A DNA stretch of 64,000 bases from DASYXW01 sp035934405 (GTDB taxonomy: Bacteria; Acidobacteriota; Terriglobia; UBA7540), in the NCBI GenBank assembly GCA_035934405.1, contig DASYXW010000089.1, positions 1 to 64,000 of the forward strand. The letters are read 5' to 3'. Positions 27,039 to 35,044 of this stretch are shown here, one piece after another. The notes beneath the pieces are model-generated. The model had not been told where the DNA came from, searched no databases, and was given only the letters and a program-made list of their open reading frames with translations. The number at the start of each line of letters is the position of its first letter. The stretch's first letter is position 1. The position numbers were made by a program, and so were the translations under genes.

Positions 27039-27335
27039 ATGAGTGATGACAACGTCGGATCAAAGTTCACATTCTTTCTGGCAGGACTGGGAATAGGCGC
27101 CGTACTGGCCCTTCTGTTTGCTCCGGGCTCCGGCGAGGAAACGCGACAACTGATCGGCGATAAGGCCGGAGAGGGCAAAGAGTACGTGGCAGCCAAGAGC
27201 AGAGAGTTGCGAAAGCAGGCCGAAGAGTTGGTGGATAGGGCGAAGGACTTGGTGAGCCAGCAGAAGGAGCAACTTTCGGCGGCCCTCGAGGCGGGAAAGC
27301 AGGCTTACCAGGAAGAAAAGGTCAAGCCGCGGTAG
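27039..27335 (+). CDS. YtxH-domain small membrane-anchored protein, copy 2
   Basis: The 98 residues repeat the layout of the preceding gene: KFTFFLAGLGIGAVLALLFA (transmembrane) then GSGEETRQLIGDKAGEGKEY, and a longer amphipathic or coiled-coil tail rich in Lys and Glu. The two proteins are clearly paralogous in their N-terminal halves, so this is a tandem duplication. The spacing and the next gene suggest one operon of small membrane-associated helical proteins. Confidence 0.87.
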   Translation: MSDDNVGSKFTFFLAGLGIGAVLALLFAPGSGEETRQLIGDKAGEGKEYVAAKSRELRKQAEELVDRAKDLVSQQKEQLSAALEAGKQAYQEEKVKPR

Positions 27336-27350
27336 CGCCGGCGAGAGAGT

Positions 27351-27872
27351 GTGACACTTATGGGCTTGGATTCTGTACTGACCGCATTTGTGGTCATTAC
27401 CGCGTTGGCGTTCGTGGTCCAGGCGGTCGTGATGGCAGGCATATTCTTTGCGCTGCGCGGTGTTCACAGTCAAATCGAAGACATCCGGCGCGTAGTGGAT
27501 CAGAGGGTTGAGCCGATGGCTCAAGCGCTGACGGAGATTATAGTCAGCACTCGCGAGCCTATTCAGCGGCTGGCCACAAATTTCAGCGAGATCAGCGAGA
27601 TCCTGCGCCAGCGAACCGATCAGGCTGACCGGGCGTGCGGCGAACTGCTGGAGAGAAGCCGGCTGCAGATTATTCGCCTCGACGAGCTTGTTTCCTCTCT
27701 GATGGGCCGCCTGGATTCGACCGCGGAGGCCCTGCAGCGGAGTGTGACCGCGCCTCTGCGGGAAGTTTCTGCTGTGGCGGCCGGGGTGCGAGCCGGTCTG
27801 GAGTTCCTGCGCTCGCGGCGTACCGCCACTCGGGTCCGGGAGGCCACCCAGGACGAGGAGATGTTTATCTAA
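27351..27872 (+). CDS. Membrane-anchored coiled-coil protein (DUF948-like)
   Basis: The 173 residues start with a transmembrane helix (VLTAFVVITALAFVVQAVVM, about 8-32). A long helical region follows with regular heptad spacing (IEDIRRVVDQRVEPMAQALT and on), and the C-terminus is Arg-rich. This layout resembles DUF948 proteins, which often accompany YtxH genes. The GTG at 27351 and an ATG at 27360 are both possible starts. It follows the second YtxH gene by 15 bases. The function is unknown. Confidence 0.75.
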   Translation: MTLMGLDSVLTAFVVITALAFVVQAVVMAGIFFALRGVHSQIEDIRRVVDQRVEPMAQALTEIIVSTREPIQRLATNFSEISEILRQRTDQADRACGELLERSRLQIIRLDELVSSLMGRLDSTAEALQRSVTAPLREVSAVAAGVRAGLEFLRSRRTATRVREATQDEEMFI

Positions 27873-27925
27873 GGCACCGGCGCACGTTCCTCCTTCCGTC
27901 GCCCGCAGATTCGGAACCGACCTGA

Positions 27926-28630
27926 TTGTCCCGACCCCTCCATCCTGAAACCGGTCCCGCCCGGGGCGGGGCGATCGCGGTCTTCGCCCGGGCGCCGCTG
28001 GCCGGCCAGGCGAAGACTCGCTTGATCCCCTTGCTCGGCGCTGGAGGCGCGGCGGCTTTTCAGGCAGCCCTCCTCGCCGATACGCTGCGCACGGTCGCGG
28101 CGCGGCCCGACGCGACACGTTACCTCTTTCTGACCGGTGGCCGTTCGGACGTTGCCGCGAGCGCCCGGTTCGTCACTCTCCCGCAGCACGGCGTGGACTT
28201 GGGCGAACGCCTGGAGCATGTTTTTCGGCTACTCCTCCGGCGCCACCGGCACGCCGTGGTGATCGCCACGGACTCACCCGCGCTTCGCCCGGCTGCGCTA
28301 CGACTGGCGCTCCGCGAATTACGTGTCTGCGACGCTGTCCTCGGACCCTGTCCGGACGGTGGCTATTACCTGATTGGCCTGCGGACGTTCGCGGCCGGCA
28401 TGTTCGACGGCGTGCGCTGGGGAAGCGCCTTCGCGTTTCGTGATACGCTGTACAACCTGACGGCGTGTGGCCTCTCCTGCTCGGTTCTCGAGCCGCTCGA
28501 AGACATCGACCGGCCGGCGGATTTCCAGCGTCTGGCCGCGAAACTGCGGCACGCCGACGCGGCGCGCGAGCGGCAGCTGGCACCGGCCGTGTGGCGCTTC
28601 ATCAAGAGTCACGGTAGCCATGTAGCCTAG
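27926..28630 (+). CDS. TIGR04282-type glycosyltransferase (DUF2064)
   Basis: The 234 residues begin with GAIAVFARAPLAGQAKTRLI at about 15-34, the nucleotide-binding start shared by TIGR04282/DUF2064 proteins, and continue with HAVVIATDSPALRPAALR and GPCPDGGYYLIGLR. These are GT-A-fold enzymes related to cobinamide and molybdenum nucleotidyltransferases; some occur in arsenosugar clusters, but none of those neighbours is present. The start is a TTG at 27926, and no strong ribosome binding site is seen. The substrate is unknown. Confidence 0.82.
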   Translation: MSRPLHPETGPARGGAIAVFARAPLAGQAKTRLIPLLGAGGAAAFQAALLADTLRTVAARPDATRYLFLTGGRSDVAASARFVTLPQHGVDLGERLEHVFRLLLRRHRHAVVIATDSPALRPAALRLALRELRVCDAVLGPCPDGGYYLIGLRTFAAGMFDGVRWGSAFAFRDTLYNLTACGLSCSVLEPLEDIDRPADFQRLAAKLRHADAARERQLAPAVWRFIKSHGSHVA

Positions 28631-28647
28631 AGATAGCTCATTCCACA

Positions 28648-30096
28648 ATGCCACTCAGCAACAACCCTACGCAGTGCTCGGCTACCGAAATGGCCGCCAT
28701 GATTCGCAACAGGGCGATTTCCCCGATTGAACTGATCGAGGCGCACCTCGGTCGAATCGAAGATCTTAATCCACTCCTCAACGCCTTCGAGTGCCTGGAT
28801 GCCAAGGGGGCGCTCGAGCAGGCTAGGGCCGCGCAACACGCGCTCGCCGACGGCCGCGCCGTGGGACCCCTGCACGGCGTTCCCATCACGATCAAGAGTT
28901 CGATTGACGTGGCCGGCCTGCCGACTCCGAGCGGAAGCCGTCTGCGCGCCGGGCACGTGGCCGCGGCTGACGCGCCGCTGGTTGCGCGCCTTAAGGCGGC
29001 AGGCGCGATCGTGCTGGGCAATACGAACGCGCCTGAAATGCTGATGGCGTACGAGACTGACAACCTGCTGCAGGGCCGCACCAACAATCCGTGGGCGCTC
29101 GATCGCACGCCCGGCGGCTCGAGCGGCGGCGAGTCTGCGGCCATTGCCGCCGGACTTTCAGCGGCCGGGGTGGGCAGCGACGGCGGCGGGTCGATTCGAG
29201 TTCCCGCGCACTATACCGGCATCTGCGGACTGAAGCCGACGCCGGGGCGCATACCAGGCACCGGCCACTATCCGCCTCCGGTGGGGCCGTTCGCGCTCAT
29301 TGGCGTCGTCGGACCGATGGCGCGCACGGTGGCTGATCTCAAGCTGATGTTCGAAGTGATGGCCGGGCCTGACGACGGTGATTCCATGGCGGCGCCTGCG
29401 CCGGTCCGGCAGGTGGGCGAATCCGAGTTGCGCGGACTGTGCGTCGGGTACTTCGAGGACGACGGTCATACGCCGGTCACCCCGGAGACGCGCGCTGCGG
29501 TGCGCGCCGCCGCCGCCGCGCTCACCGAGGCCGGACTGCGCGTGCAGCCATTTCGGCCCGACGGCCTCGAGCGCGCCCGCCAGTTCTGGTGGGTTTTCTT
29601 CGGGCTCGCCGGCGCCTTCGTGCTCGGTCCCGCGCTCGCGGGCCACGAAGAGGAGCTGAGCCCCATCCTGAAGGAGTTCACCGGCATCGTCGCCGCCGAG
29701 CCACCACTGACGGCCGAGCGCCTGATGAACGCCTGGATCGCGCGCGACGAGCTGCGGGCTAGATTCCTGGCCCAGATGAGCGAGTTCCCCGTGTTGGTCT
29801 GTCCCGTCTGCTCCATCCCCGCCTTCCGCCACGGCGAGCGCGAGTGGCGGGTGGAAGGGCGCGCCGTCCGCTACCTCCGCGACCCGGACGTGTTCACCTA
29901 CTCGCAGTGGTTCAACCTGCTCGGCAATCCGGCGGTGGTGGTGCCGGTGGGAAGGTCGAGCGAAGGACTGCCGATTGGAGTCCAGGTGGTCGGCCGGCCC
30001 TATGAGGAAGAATTGATTCTTGCGGTCGCTGCGGAGATTGAAAAGCGATGCGGTGGCTGGCAGGCTCCGCCCCTTAGTGTGCAGCGATCTCAGTGA
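28648..30096 (+). CDS. Amidase signature family amidohydrolase
   Basis: The 482 residues hold the complete amidase signature. The catalytic Lys83 lies in PITIKSSID, the cis-Ser158 in TPGGSSGGESAAIAAGL and the nucleophile Ser182 in VGSDGGGSIRVPA, with the spacing expected of the Ser-cisSer-Lys triad. Its sequence suggests a general amidase rather than GatA, since no gatB or gatC is near. The substrate cannot be told. The last seven bases overlap the end of the convergent TM2 gene. Confidence 0.92.
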   Translation: MPLSNNPTQCSATEMAAMIRNRAISPIELIEAHLGRIEDLNPLLNAFECLDAKGALEQARAAQHALADGRAVGPLHGVPITIKSSIDVAGLPTPSGSRLRAGHVAAADAPLVARLKAAGAIVLGNTNAPEMLMAYETDNLLQGRTNNPWALDRTPGGSSGGESAAIAAGLSAAGVGSDGGGSIRVPAHYTGICGLKPTPGRIPGTGHYPPPVGPFALIGVVGPMARTVADLKLMFEVMAGPDDGDSMAAPAPVRQVGESELRGLCVGYFEDDGHTPVTPETRAAVRAAAAALTEAGLRVQPFRPDGLERARQFWWVFFGLAGAFVLGPALAGHEEELSPILKEFTGIVAAEPPLTAERLMNAWIARDELRARFLAQMSEFPVLVCPVCSIPAFRHGEREWRVEGRAVRYLRDPDVFTYSQWFNLLGNPAVVVPVGRSSEGLPIGVQVVGRPYEEELILAVAAEIEKRCGGWQAPPLSVQRSQ

Positions 30097-30476
30097 CGCA
30101 AAGGCCGTCCCTGAGCGTCCGGCAGCTTGTCGGTGGCAATCAACACCACGTCAATAATCCACCAGATGCCGCAGCCGCCGGCGGTGAGCAACTTCACGAT
30201 CCCGAGGCCGACATAACCGAGGTAGAAGCGGTCCACGCCGAGAGTCCCGAGCAGAATGGAAAGCAACAACGCGACCAGGAACTCCTTCTGCTGGCCGGCC
30301 TGACCGGCAGGCACGCCGCCCAAGCGCACGCCGCACTTGACGCAGATCTCGGCGAGCGGCTGCGCCTCGGCCCCACAGGACCAGCAGTAGCGATTACCGA
30401 GCATGGGACGCTGGCCGCAGGCGGTGCAGAACTCAGCTTGGTCAGGCATCTGGTGAGCGCAGTTGCGGCAGAACAT
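30090..30476 (-). CDS. Double zinc-ribbon TM2-domain protein
   Basis: In the 128 residues two zinc ribbons come first: FCRNCAHQMPDQAEFCTACG and RYCWSCGAEAQPLAEICVKC, with four CxxC knuckles. A TM2 domain follows, with VALLLSILLGTLGVDRFYLG and a second helix around GCGIWWIIDVVLIAT. It is an inner-membrane protein with a cytoplasmic metal-binding head. TM2 proteins of this type have no defined bacterial function. It is divergent from the large permease gene 215 bases away. Confidence 0.88.
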   Translation of the reverse strand: MFCRNCAHQMPDQAEFCTACGQRPMLGNRYCWSCGAEAQPLAEICVKCGVRLGGVPAGQAGQQKEFLVALLLSILLGTLGVDRFYLGYVGLGIVKLLTAGGCGIWWIIDVVLIATDKLPDAQGRPLRH

Positions 30477-30691
30477 AGGTGCGGCCTCGCGAAGCGGTGA
30501 AGGTACTTGCCTCGAACGGGGCTATCTATACCGGCGGGCGGAGGAAAAGTCAAAGGAATTTTCTGCTGGTCGGCACAATGGGCTCCAGGGTCGCATGGCC
30601 GCCCTTGGGCACATCGGGTGCCGGCGTCAAAACCAAGCTTGCACTACGCTCGCTTTCAAGTAAGATACTTCGCAGCAACAGCGAAGAGTGA

Positions 30692-33166
30692 ATGGACACA
30701 CTCAGGCAAGACTTACGGTTCGCCGTGCGGACACTCGCGAGGAACCCTCGCGTGACGGTGATCCTCATCTTCACGCTGGCGTTGGGGATCGGGTCCACGA
30801 CTGCCATCTTCAGCATGGTGAACGCCGTCCTGCTGCGGGGGCTGCCGTTCAAGGACCCTGATCGCCTGGTCACGGTTTGGCTGAACAATCTGCCGCAGGG
30901 TTACAAAGAGTTCTACCTCTCGGCGCCGGATTTCGTTGACTTCAGGGATCAGAACCGGGTTTTTGAGGCGGCGTCCGTCTTCATCACGCGCGACTTCACT
31001 TTGACCGGCCAGGGTGAGCCCATGCAGATTACCGCATCGCTAATCTCGGCGAATTTCTTCTCGCTGCTGGGCAGCAAGGCCATCCTGGGCCGGACCTTTC
31101 TCGCCGGCGATGATGAGCCGGGACATGACCACGTGGTGGTGTTGAGCTACGGCCTGTGGCAGAGCCGCTTCGGGTCGGACCCGAGTATGGTGGGGAAAGC
31201 CCTCACGCTGAACGATACGATCTATACGGTGGTGGGCGTGATGCCGCAAGGTTTCGATTTTCCCCCGTACTTTGATCTGCAGGGCGGCATCATCCCCTGG
31301 CAACTCGGAGTCTGGGTGCCGCTGGACGTCAAAGCGCGGTTCTCCGGCGACCTCGACCTCGCCAACCGCGGCGCCCTCAGCTTTATCATGCTGGCGCGGT
31401 TGAAACCCGGCACGACGCTCGAGGCGGCGCAGTCCAATCTGGACGCCATTGACGCGGGGATACAGCAACGGTACCCGGAATCGAGCAAGGGCTGGGGCGT
31501 GGCGGTGGTACCGCTCGCCGAGCAGATGGCAGGAAGTGTGCGCCGAGCCTTGTTGATGCTGCTCGGAGCGGTAGGCTTGCTGTTGCTCATTGCGTGCGGT
31601 AACGCCGCCAGCCTTCTTTTAGCCAAGGCTTCCGGGCGCGAGAAAGAGATCGCGATTCGTGCCGCGCTGGGCGCCCGAAGATCGCGCATTCTCCGGCAAC
31701 TGCTCACCGAGAGCGTTGTCACGGGCATTCTGGCAGGCATGCTGGGGCTGGCGATGGCTTACGCTGCGACGCCTCTGCTGGTTGCCGCTGCGCCCGTTAC
31801 CGTCCCGCGAATCCATGAGGCTCACGTGGATGGCTGGGTGTTGTGTTTTGTGTTGGCAATCTCACTCTTGACCGGCTTGGTGTTTGGGTTGGCGCCGGCG
31901 CTTCAGGCCTCCAGGCCCAATATCAGCGGGGCTTTGGTGGAGGGCGGCCGCAGCGGCACCGGCAGTCTGCGCAGCCAACGGTTTCGCGGCGCATTGGTGG
32001 TGGGTGAGATTTCATTGGCGCTGGTCTTGCTGGTGGCCGCCGGGCTGATGATGAGGAGTTTTCTGGCCCTCGAAAGCGTCCATCCCGGTTTCAACGTTCA
32101 CGGCTTGGTTACTCTGCAAATGAGATTCAACAGGATTCGGTATCCGGAGGAGCGCCAGCGAGCGGAGTTCTCCCGGCAACTCCTGCAACGCGTGAAGGCT
32201 CTGCCAGGCGTACAGTCCGTCGCCACCATCGACCTGCCGCCCTTGAACGGAGCCATTGCGAGCTGGACATTCAACGTCGAAGGGCAACCGCCGCTGCCGG
32301 CGGCGGAGCGTCCCATTGCTGAGTACCACTCCATCAGCCCCGGGTATTTCAAGGTGATGGGTATCCCCTTGCTCAAGGGCCGTGATTTCACCGAAGGGGA
32401 TACCGGCAACAGCAAGGTGGCGATCATCAATGAAACCTTGGCGCACCGGTTCTTTCCCGGTGAAGATCCGGTCGGGAAGCGCATCAACCTCGTTGATCCA
32501 CCGGCGGCGCCGGTCTGGCGCGAGATCGTTGGTGTTGCTGGAGACGTGCGCTACACCAGTGTGGACACTTCAGCGAGCTTCGACATCTATGCGCTGAACC
32601 AGCAGTCATATTCGGATTTCCCAACGGGCGTTGTCACGCTGGTGATCCGCACCGGCGTGGGCACGGGCAGCGTGGCGGCGGCCGTGCGGAGTCAAGTCCA
32701 GGATATCGATAAGGAGCAGGCCATTGCCTTGGTGAGGACGATGGACGAGTACGTGTCGCGGTCGCTCGCCAAGCCCCGGCTGTACGTGGTGCTTCTCGAT
32801 TTGTTTTCGTTTCTGGCCCTGGCGCTGGCAGCGCTGGGAATCTACGGTGTGGTCTCTTATGTCTCCACCCAGCGTGTGCGCGAAATTGGCATCCGCATGG
32901 CGCTGGGCGCCCGGCCACGGGATGTGCTTCGCCTGATTCTCCGCCAGGGCGCTGTGCTCGCCGCGGTCGGTGTCGCTGGGGGGCTACTGGTCTCCTTCGT
33001 TTTGACGCGCGTCATGGCCAGCCTTCTCTACGAGGTCAGCAACACAGACCCTCTCGTCTTTACCGCCGTGCCGCTGTTCCTGGCAGCCGTGTCGCTCGCC
33101 TCCTGTTACCTGCCGGCGCGCCGGGCGGCCAAAACCAATCCCATGACCGCACTCCGTCACGAATAA
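30692..33166 (+). CDS. Acidobacterial-type duplicated permease (ADOP; MacB/FtsX domains)
   Basis: The 824-residue protein starts DTLRQDLRFAVRTLARNPRV and then LIFTLALGIGSTTAIFSMVN, the hallmark start of ADOP permeases. It has two MacB_PCD/FtsX modules: a periplasmic domain at about 45-250, a four-helix block near 285-420, a second periplasmic domain and a terminal block ending CYLPARRAAKTNPMTALRHE. No ATP-binding gene is adjacent, which is typical of these orphan permeases. Relatives are ABC-type envelope transporters or mechanotransmitters, but ADOP function is not established. Confidence 0.93.
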   Translation: MDTLRQDLRFAVRTLARNPRVTVILIFTLALGIGSTTAIFSMVNAVLLRGLPFKDPDRLVTVWLNNLPQGYKEFYLSAPDFVDFRDQNRVFEAASVFITRDFTLTGQGEPMQITASLISANFFSLLGSKAILGRTFLAGDDEPGHDHVVVLSYGLWQSRFGSDPSMVGKALTLNDTIYTVVGVMPQGFDFPPYFDLQGGIIPWQLGVWVPLDVKARFSGDLDLANRGALSFIMLARLKPGTTLEAAQSNLDAIDAGIQQRYPESSKGWGVAVVPLAEQMAGSVRRALLMLLGAVGLLLLIACGNAASLLLAKASGREKEIAIRAALGARRSRILRQLLTESVVTGILAGMLGLAMAYAATPLLVAAAPVTVPRIHEAHVDGWVLCFVLAISLLTGLVFGLAPALQASRPNISGALVEGGRSGTGSLRSQRFRGALVVGEISLALVLLVAAGLMMRSFLALESVHPGFNVHGLVTLQMRFNRIRYPEERQRAEFSRQLLQRVKALPGVQSVATIDLPPLNGAIASWTFNVEGQPPLPAAERPIAEYHSISPGYFKVMGIPLLKGRDFTEGDTGNSKVAIINETLAHRFFPGEDPVGKRINLVDPPAAPVWREIVGVAGDVRYTSVDTSASFDIYALNQQSYSDFPTGVVTLVIRTGVGTGSVAAAVRSQVQDIDKEQAIALVRTMDEYVSRSLAKPRLYVVLLDLFSFLALALAALGIYGVVSYVSTQRVREIGIRMALGARPRDVLRLILRQGAVLAAVGVAGGLLVSFVLTRVMASLLYEVSNTDPLVFTAVPLFLAAVSLASCYLPARRAAKTNPMTALRHE

Positions 33167-33226
33167 GCGACTAGTGCCACAGGCCAGTAACGATCACACG
33201 TTCCATCGCCTGACGGACGCTGGCCC

Positions 33227-33251
33227 AAATCCACCAGCAAATGGTGGATTT
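33227..33251. terminator. Probable bidirectional terminator hairpin after the ADOP gene
   Basis: AAATCCACCA and TGGTGGATTT form a perfect 10-bp stem around the loop GCAAA. A- and T-runs at the base of the stem could serve as the tail for either direction. It lies 60 bases past the permease stop. No other gene is seen in 33167-33382. Confidence 0.5.
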
Positions 33252-33382
33252 CAGCCGCCCGGCGCTGCTTCCGGATTCCTGCCTGCGAGAGTTTTCAGGC
33301 ACTTGCGAGGGAGAACAATTGGCTGGCTAATTGCACACTCTCTTATGGGCTGTACCCGGAACGGGATGGCTTGGAGGGTTTT

Positions 33383-33907
33383 ATGAGAAAACTGATGATC
33401 TTCGCCATATTGCTTGGCTTGGCCAGCACTGGCTTTGCCCAAAGGGGCGGCGGCCACGGTGGATTCGGCGGTGGCGGGCGCGGTGGCGGAGGCTTTCGGG
33501 GCGGCGGCTCCGCCGGTCGGGGCGGATTCGGCGGTGGACGAGCTGTCGGCGGCTTTGCGGGCCGGAGTTTCAGCGGCCGCGGCTTTGATGGCAGAAGCTT
33601 TAGCAGGCGGGGATTCGGTGGAAGAGGGTTCAGAGGGGGCTTGGGTGGCTTTCGCGGGAGATTCGGTCCGGGCTTCGGCCGCTTCGGCTTTCGCGGCGCC
33701 GGCTTTCGTCCATTTGGGTTCGGATTCGGCTTTTCCTACGCCCCGGGGTTTTATGGGTACGGCTACGGACCTTACTGTGATCCTTACTACTACCCCTGCT
33801 ACCCGCCCGCTTACTATGGCGGAGTCACGTTCGGCGGCGTGGTGGGAGGCTTCAGGGGTGGGCGCGTGATTGTTGGCGGCGGGTGGCGGAGGTTCGGTCC
33901 GCGGTAA
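33383..33907 (+). CDS. Secreted Gly/Arg/Phe-rich repeat protein
   Basis: From ATG 33383, with GGAGG five bases upstream, 174 residues follow. A signal peptide (KLMIFAILLGLASTGFAQ) precedes a low-complexity region of GGFGG, RGG and GRGFGG repeats, then a Tyr/Pro-rich stretch (FYGYGYGPYCDPYYYPCYPP) with two Cys. The C-terminus returns to Gly and Arg. The composition is unlike any enzyme; such proteins may be structural, adhesive or phase-separating in the envelope. The family is unnamed to my knowledge, and similar proteins occur in other acidobacterial genomes (from memory, not checked). Confidence 0.8.
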   Translation: MRKLMIFAILLGLASTGFAQRGGGHGGFGGGGRGGGGFRGGGSAGRGGFGGGRAVGGFAGRSFSGRGFDGRSFSRRGFGGRGFRGGLGGFRGRFGPGFGRFGFRGAGFRPFGFGFGFSYAPGFYGYGYGPYCDPYYYPCYPPAYYGGVTFGGVVGGFRGGRVIVGGGWRRFGPR

Positions 33908-34001
33908 GGGAGGCAAGATCAAGACCAAGATAATGAGTAAATGAAGTGAGCCTTCGGGAAAGGCACAGCCTTTCCCCACAGCAGGATGGCGGAGCCGCTT
34001 A

Positions 34002-34670
34002 CTATTTCCAAATCGCGGCGGCCCGCAGTTCGGCCACGCGGACGACGAGTGACTCGCAGTCTTGGAAGATGGAAATGCCGGCGATGCCAGCGGCTCCGGC
34101 TTCGAGGCAGGCCCGGACGCGCTCGACCTTCACGCTCCCCAGGGCAAGAACCGGGATGCACACCCGGGTTGTGACTTCCGCGAGCTTCGTGAGGCCGAGC
34201 GGGGGGCCGTACCGAAGCTTGGACAGGGTCTCGAAAACGGGTCCGAGCAGGATGTAATCCGCCCTCGCTCGCTCGGCGGCGAGCGCGTCTTCCAGCGAGT
34301 GGCAGGAAACGCCCACCAGAAAACCCGGCGGCGCGGCGGCGCGAACCTCCGCGGCGGGAATGGACCGCGTTCCCAAGTGGACGCCGGCGGCGCCGCAAGC
34401 CAGGGCCACGTCAAACCGGTCGTTCACGATTAACCGCGCCGTCCGCGCCGGGCAATCCAGCCCGGCCAGCCCGGACTCGCCTGACAGGCGTCGCCCAAGC
34501 TCCACCGACGCCTGAACCAGTTCGGCGAGCGGCCGCGTGGCCAGGTCCTTCTCGCGGATCTGAACTAGGTCAACGCCGGCCCGAATCGCTTCGGCAATGG
34601 TTCCCAGCACGGGACGGGATCCGAGTGAGTGGCGGTCAGTGATGTAGCAGAGCCAGGGAGCAGGTCGCAT
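34002..34670 (-). CDS. thiE: Thiamine phosphate synthase
   Basis: The protein has ThiE signatures: CYITDRHS at the start, DLVQIREKDL, LIVNDRFDVALACGAAGVHL, SCHSLEDALAAERARADYIL, GPVFETLSK and the C-terminal GAAGIAGISIFQ. It joins HMP-pyrophosphate to HET-phosphate to form thiamine phosphate. I place the start at ATG 34670, four codons before the family start; an ATG at 34733 overlaps the previous stop (TGATG) but would add a repeat-derived stretch. It is the last gene of the selD operon. No other thi gene is in the window. Confidence 0.9.
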   Translation of the reverse strand: MRPAPWLCYITDRHSLGSRPVLGTIAEAIRAGVDLVQIREKDLATRPLAELVQASVELGRRLSGESGLAGLDCPARTARLIVNDRFDVALACGAAGVHLGTRSIPAAEVRAAAPPGFLVGVSCHSLEDALAAERARADYILLGPVFETLSKLRYGPPLGLTKLAEVTTRVCIPVLALGSVKVERVRACLEAGAAGIAGISIFQDCESLVVRVAELRAAAIWK

Positions 34671-34735
34671 ACCGCATACCGTTTCATCCACCTTCTCACT
34701 CACGAGGACTTTTGACTGACCCGCGGCGCGCATCA
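34660..34735. repeat. Degenerate GCATACC-type repeat upstream of thiE
   Basis: CGCATACCGCATACCG repeats a 7-nt unit, and a segment of TCACTCACGAGGAC-type sequence follows. Near-identical units occur at about 57885-57912 downstream of pstB. The segment separates the membrane protein gene from the preferred thiE start and belongs to the repeat-built junction class. Confidence 0.4.
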
Positions 34736-35044
34736 CGGAAGGCCGCGTAACGATCGAGCGCGGCGACGCTGCGCGATCTCGTAAATGCCCAGCCACACGT
34801 CGGCGAGGCCCGTACCTGAAACGGCGCCGCGGAAGAAATCGTTACGGGCGACTGCCCCGAGCCAGGGATAGTGGATCACGAAGAAATTGCGGGTCCAGAA
34901 CGGAGTCCAGGGGAAAAAGAAGATCAACAGCCCCACCTCGAAGCACAGGAGAATATAAAGGATGGTCAGCAGCCGGCTCGACAAGGGCCGCGGCCGGGGC
35001 GGCCGCTGGCTAATGACCGGCGTAGGGGCCAGGGTGGGAGTCAT
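34733..35044 (-). CDS. Small membrane protein, function unknown
   Basis: The 103 residues start with a Pro-rich cytoplasmic tail. LLTILYILLCFEVGLLIFFF is a strong transmembrane helix. A second, weaker one may lie in the FFRGAVSGTGLADVWLGIYE segment near 71-90. FPWTPFWTRNFFVIHYPWLG between them is aromatic-rich and may sit at the membrane surface. The start ATGA overlaps the TPR gene's stop, so it is translated in that operon. I do not recognise the family. Confidence 0.75.
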   Translation of the reverse strand: MTPTLAPTPVISQRPPRPRPLSSRLLTILYILLCFEVGLLIFFFPWTPFWTRNFFVIHYPWLGAVARNDFFRGAVSGTGLADVWLGIYEIAQRRRARSLRGLP

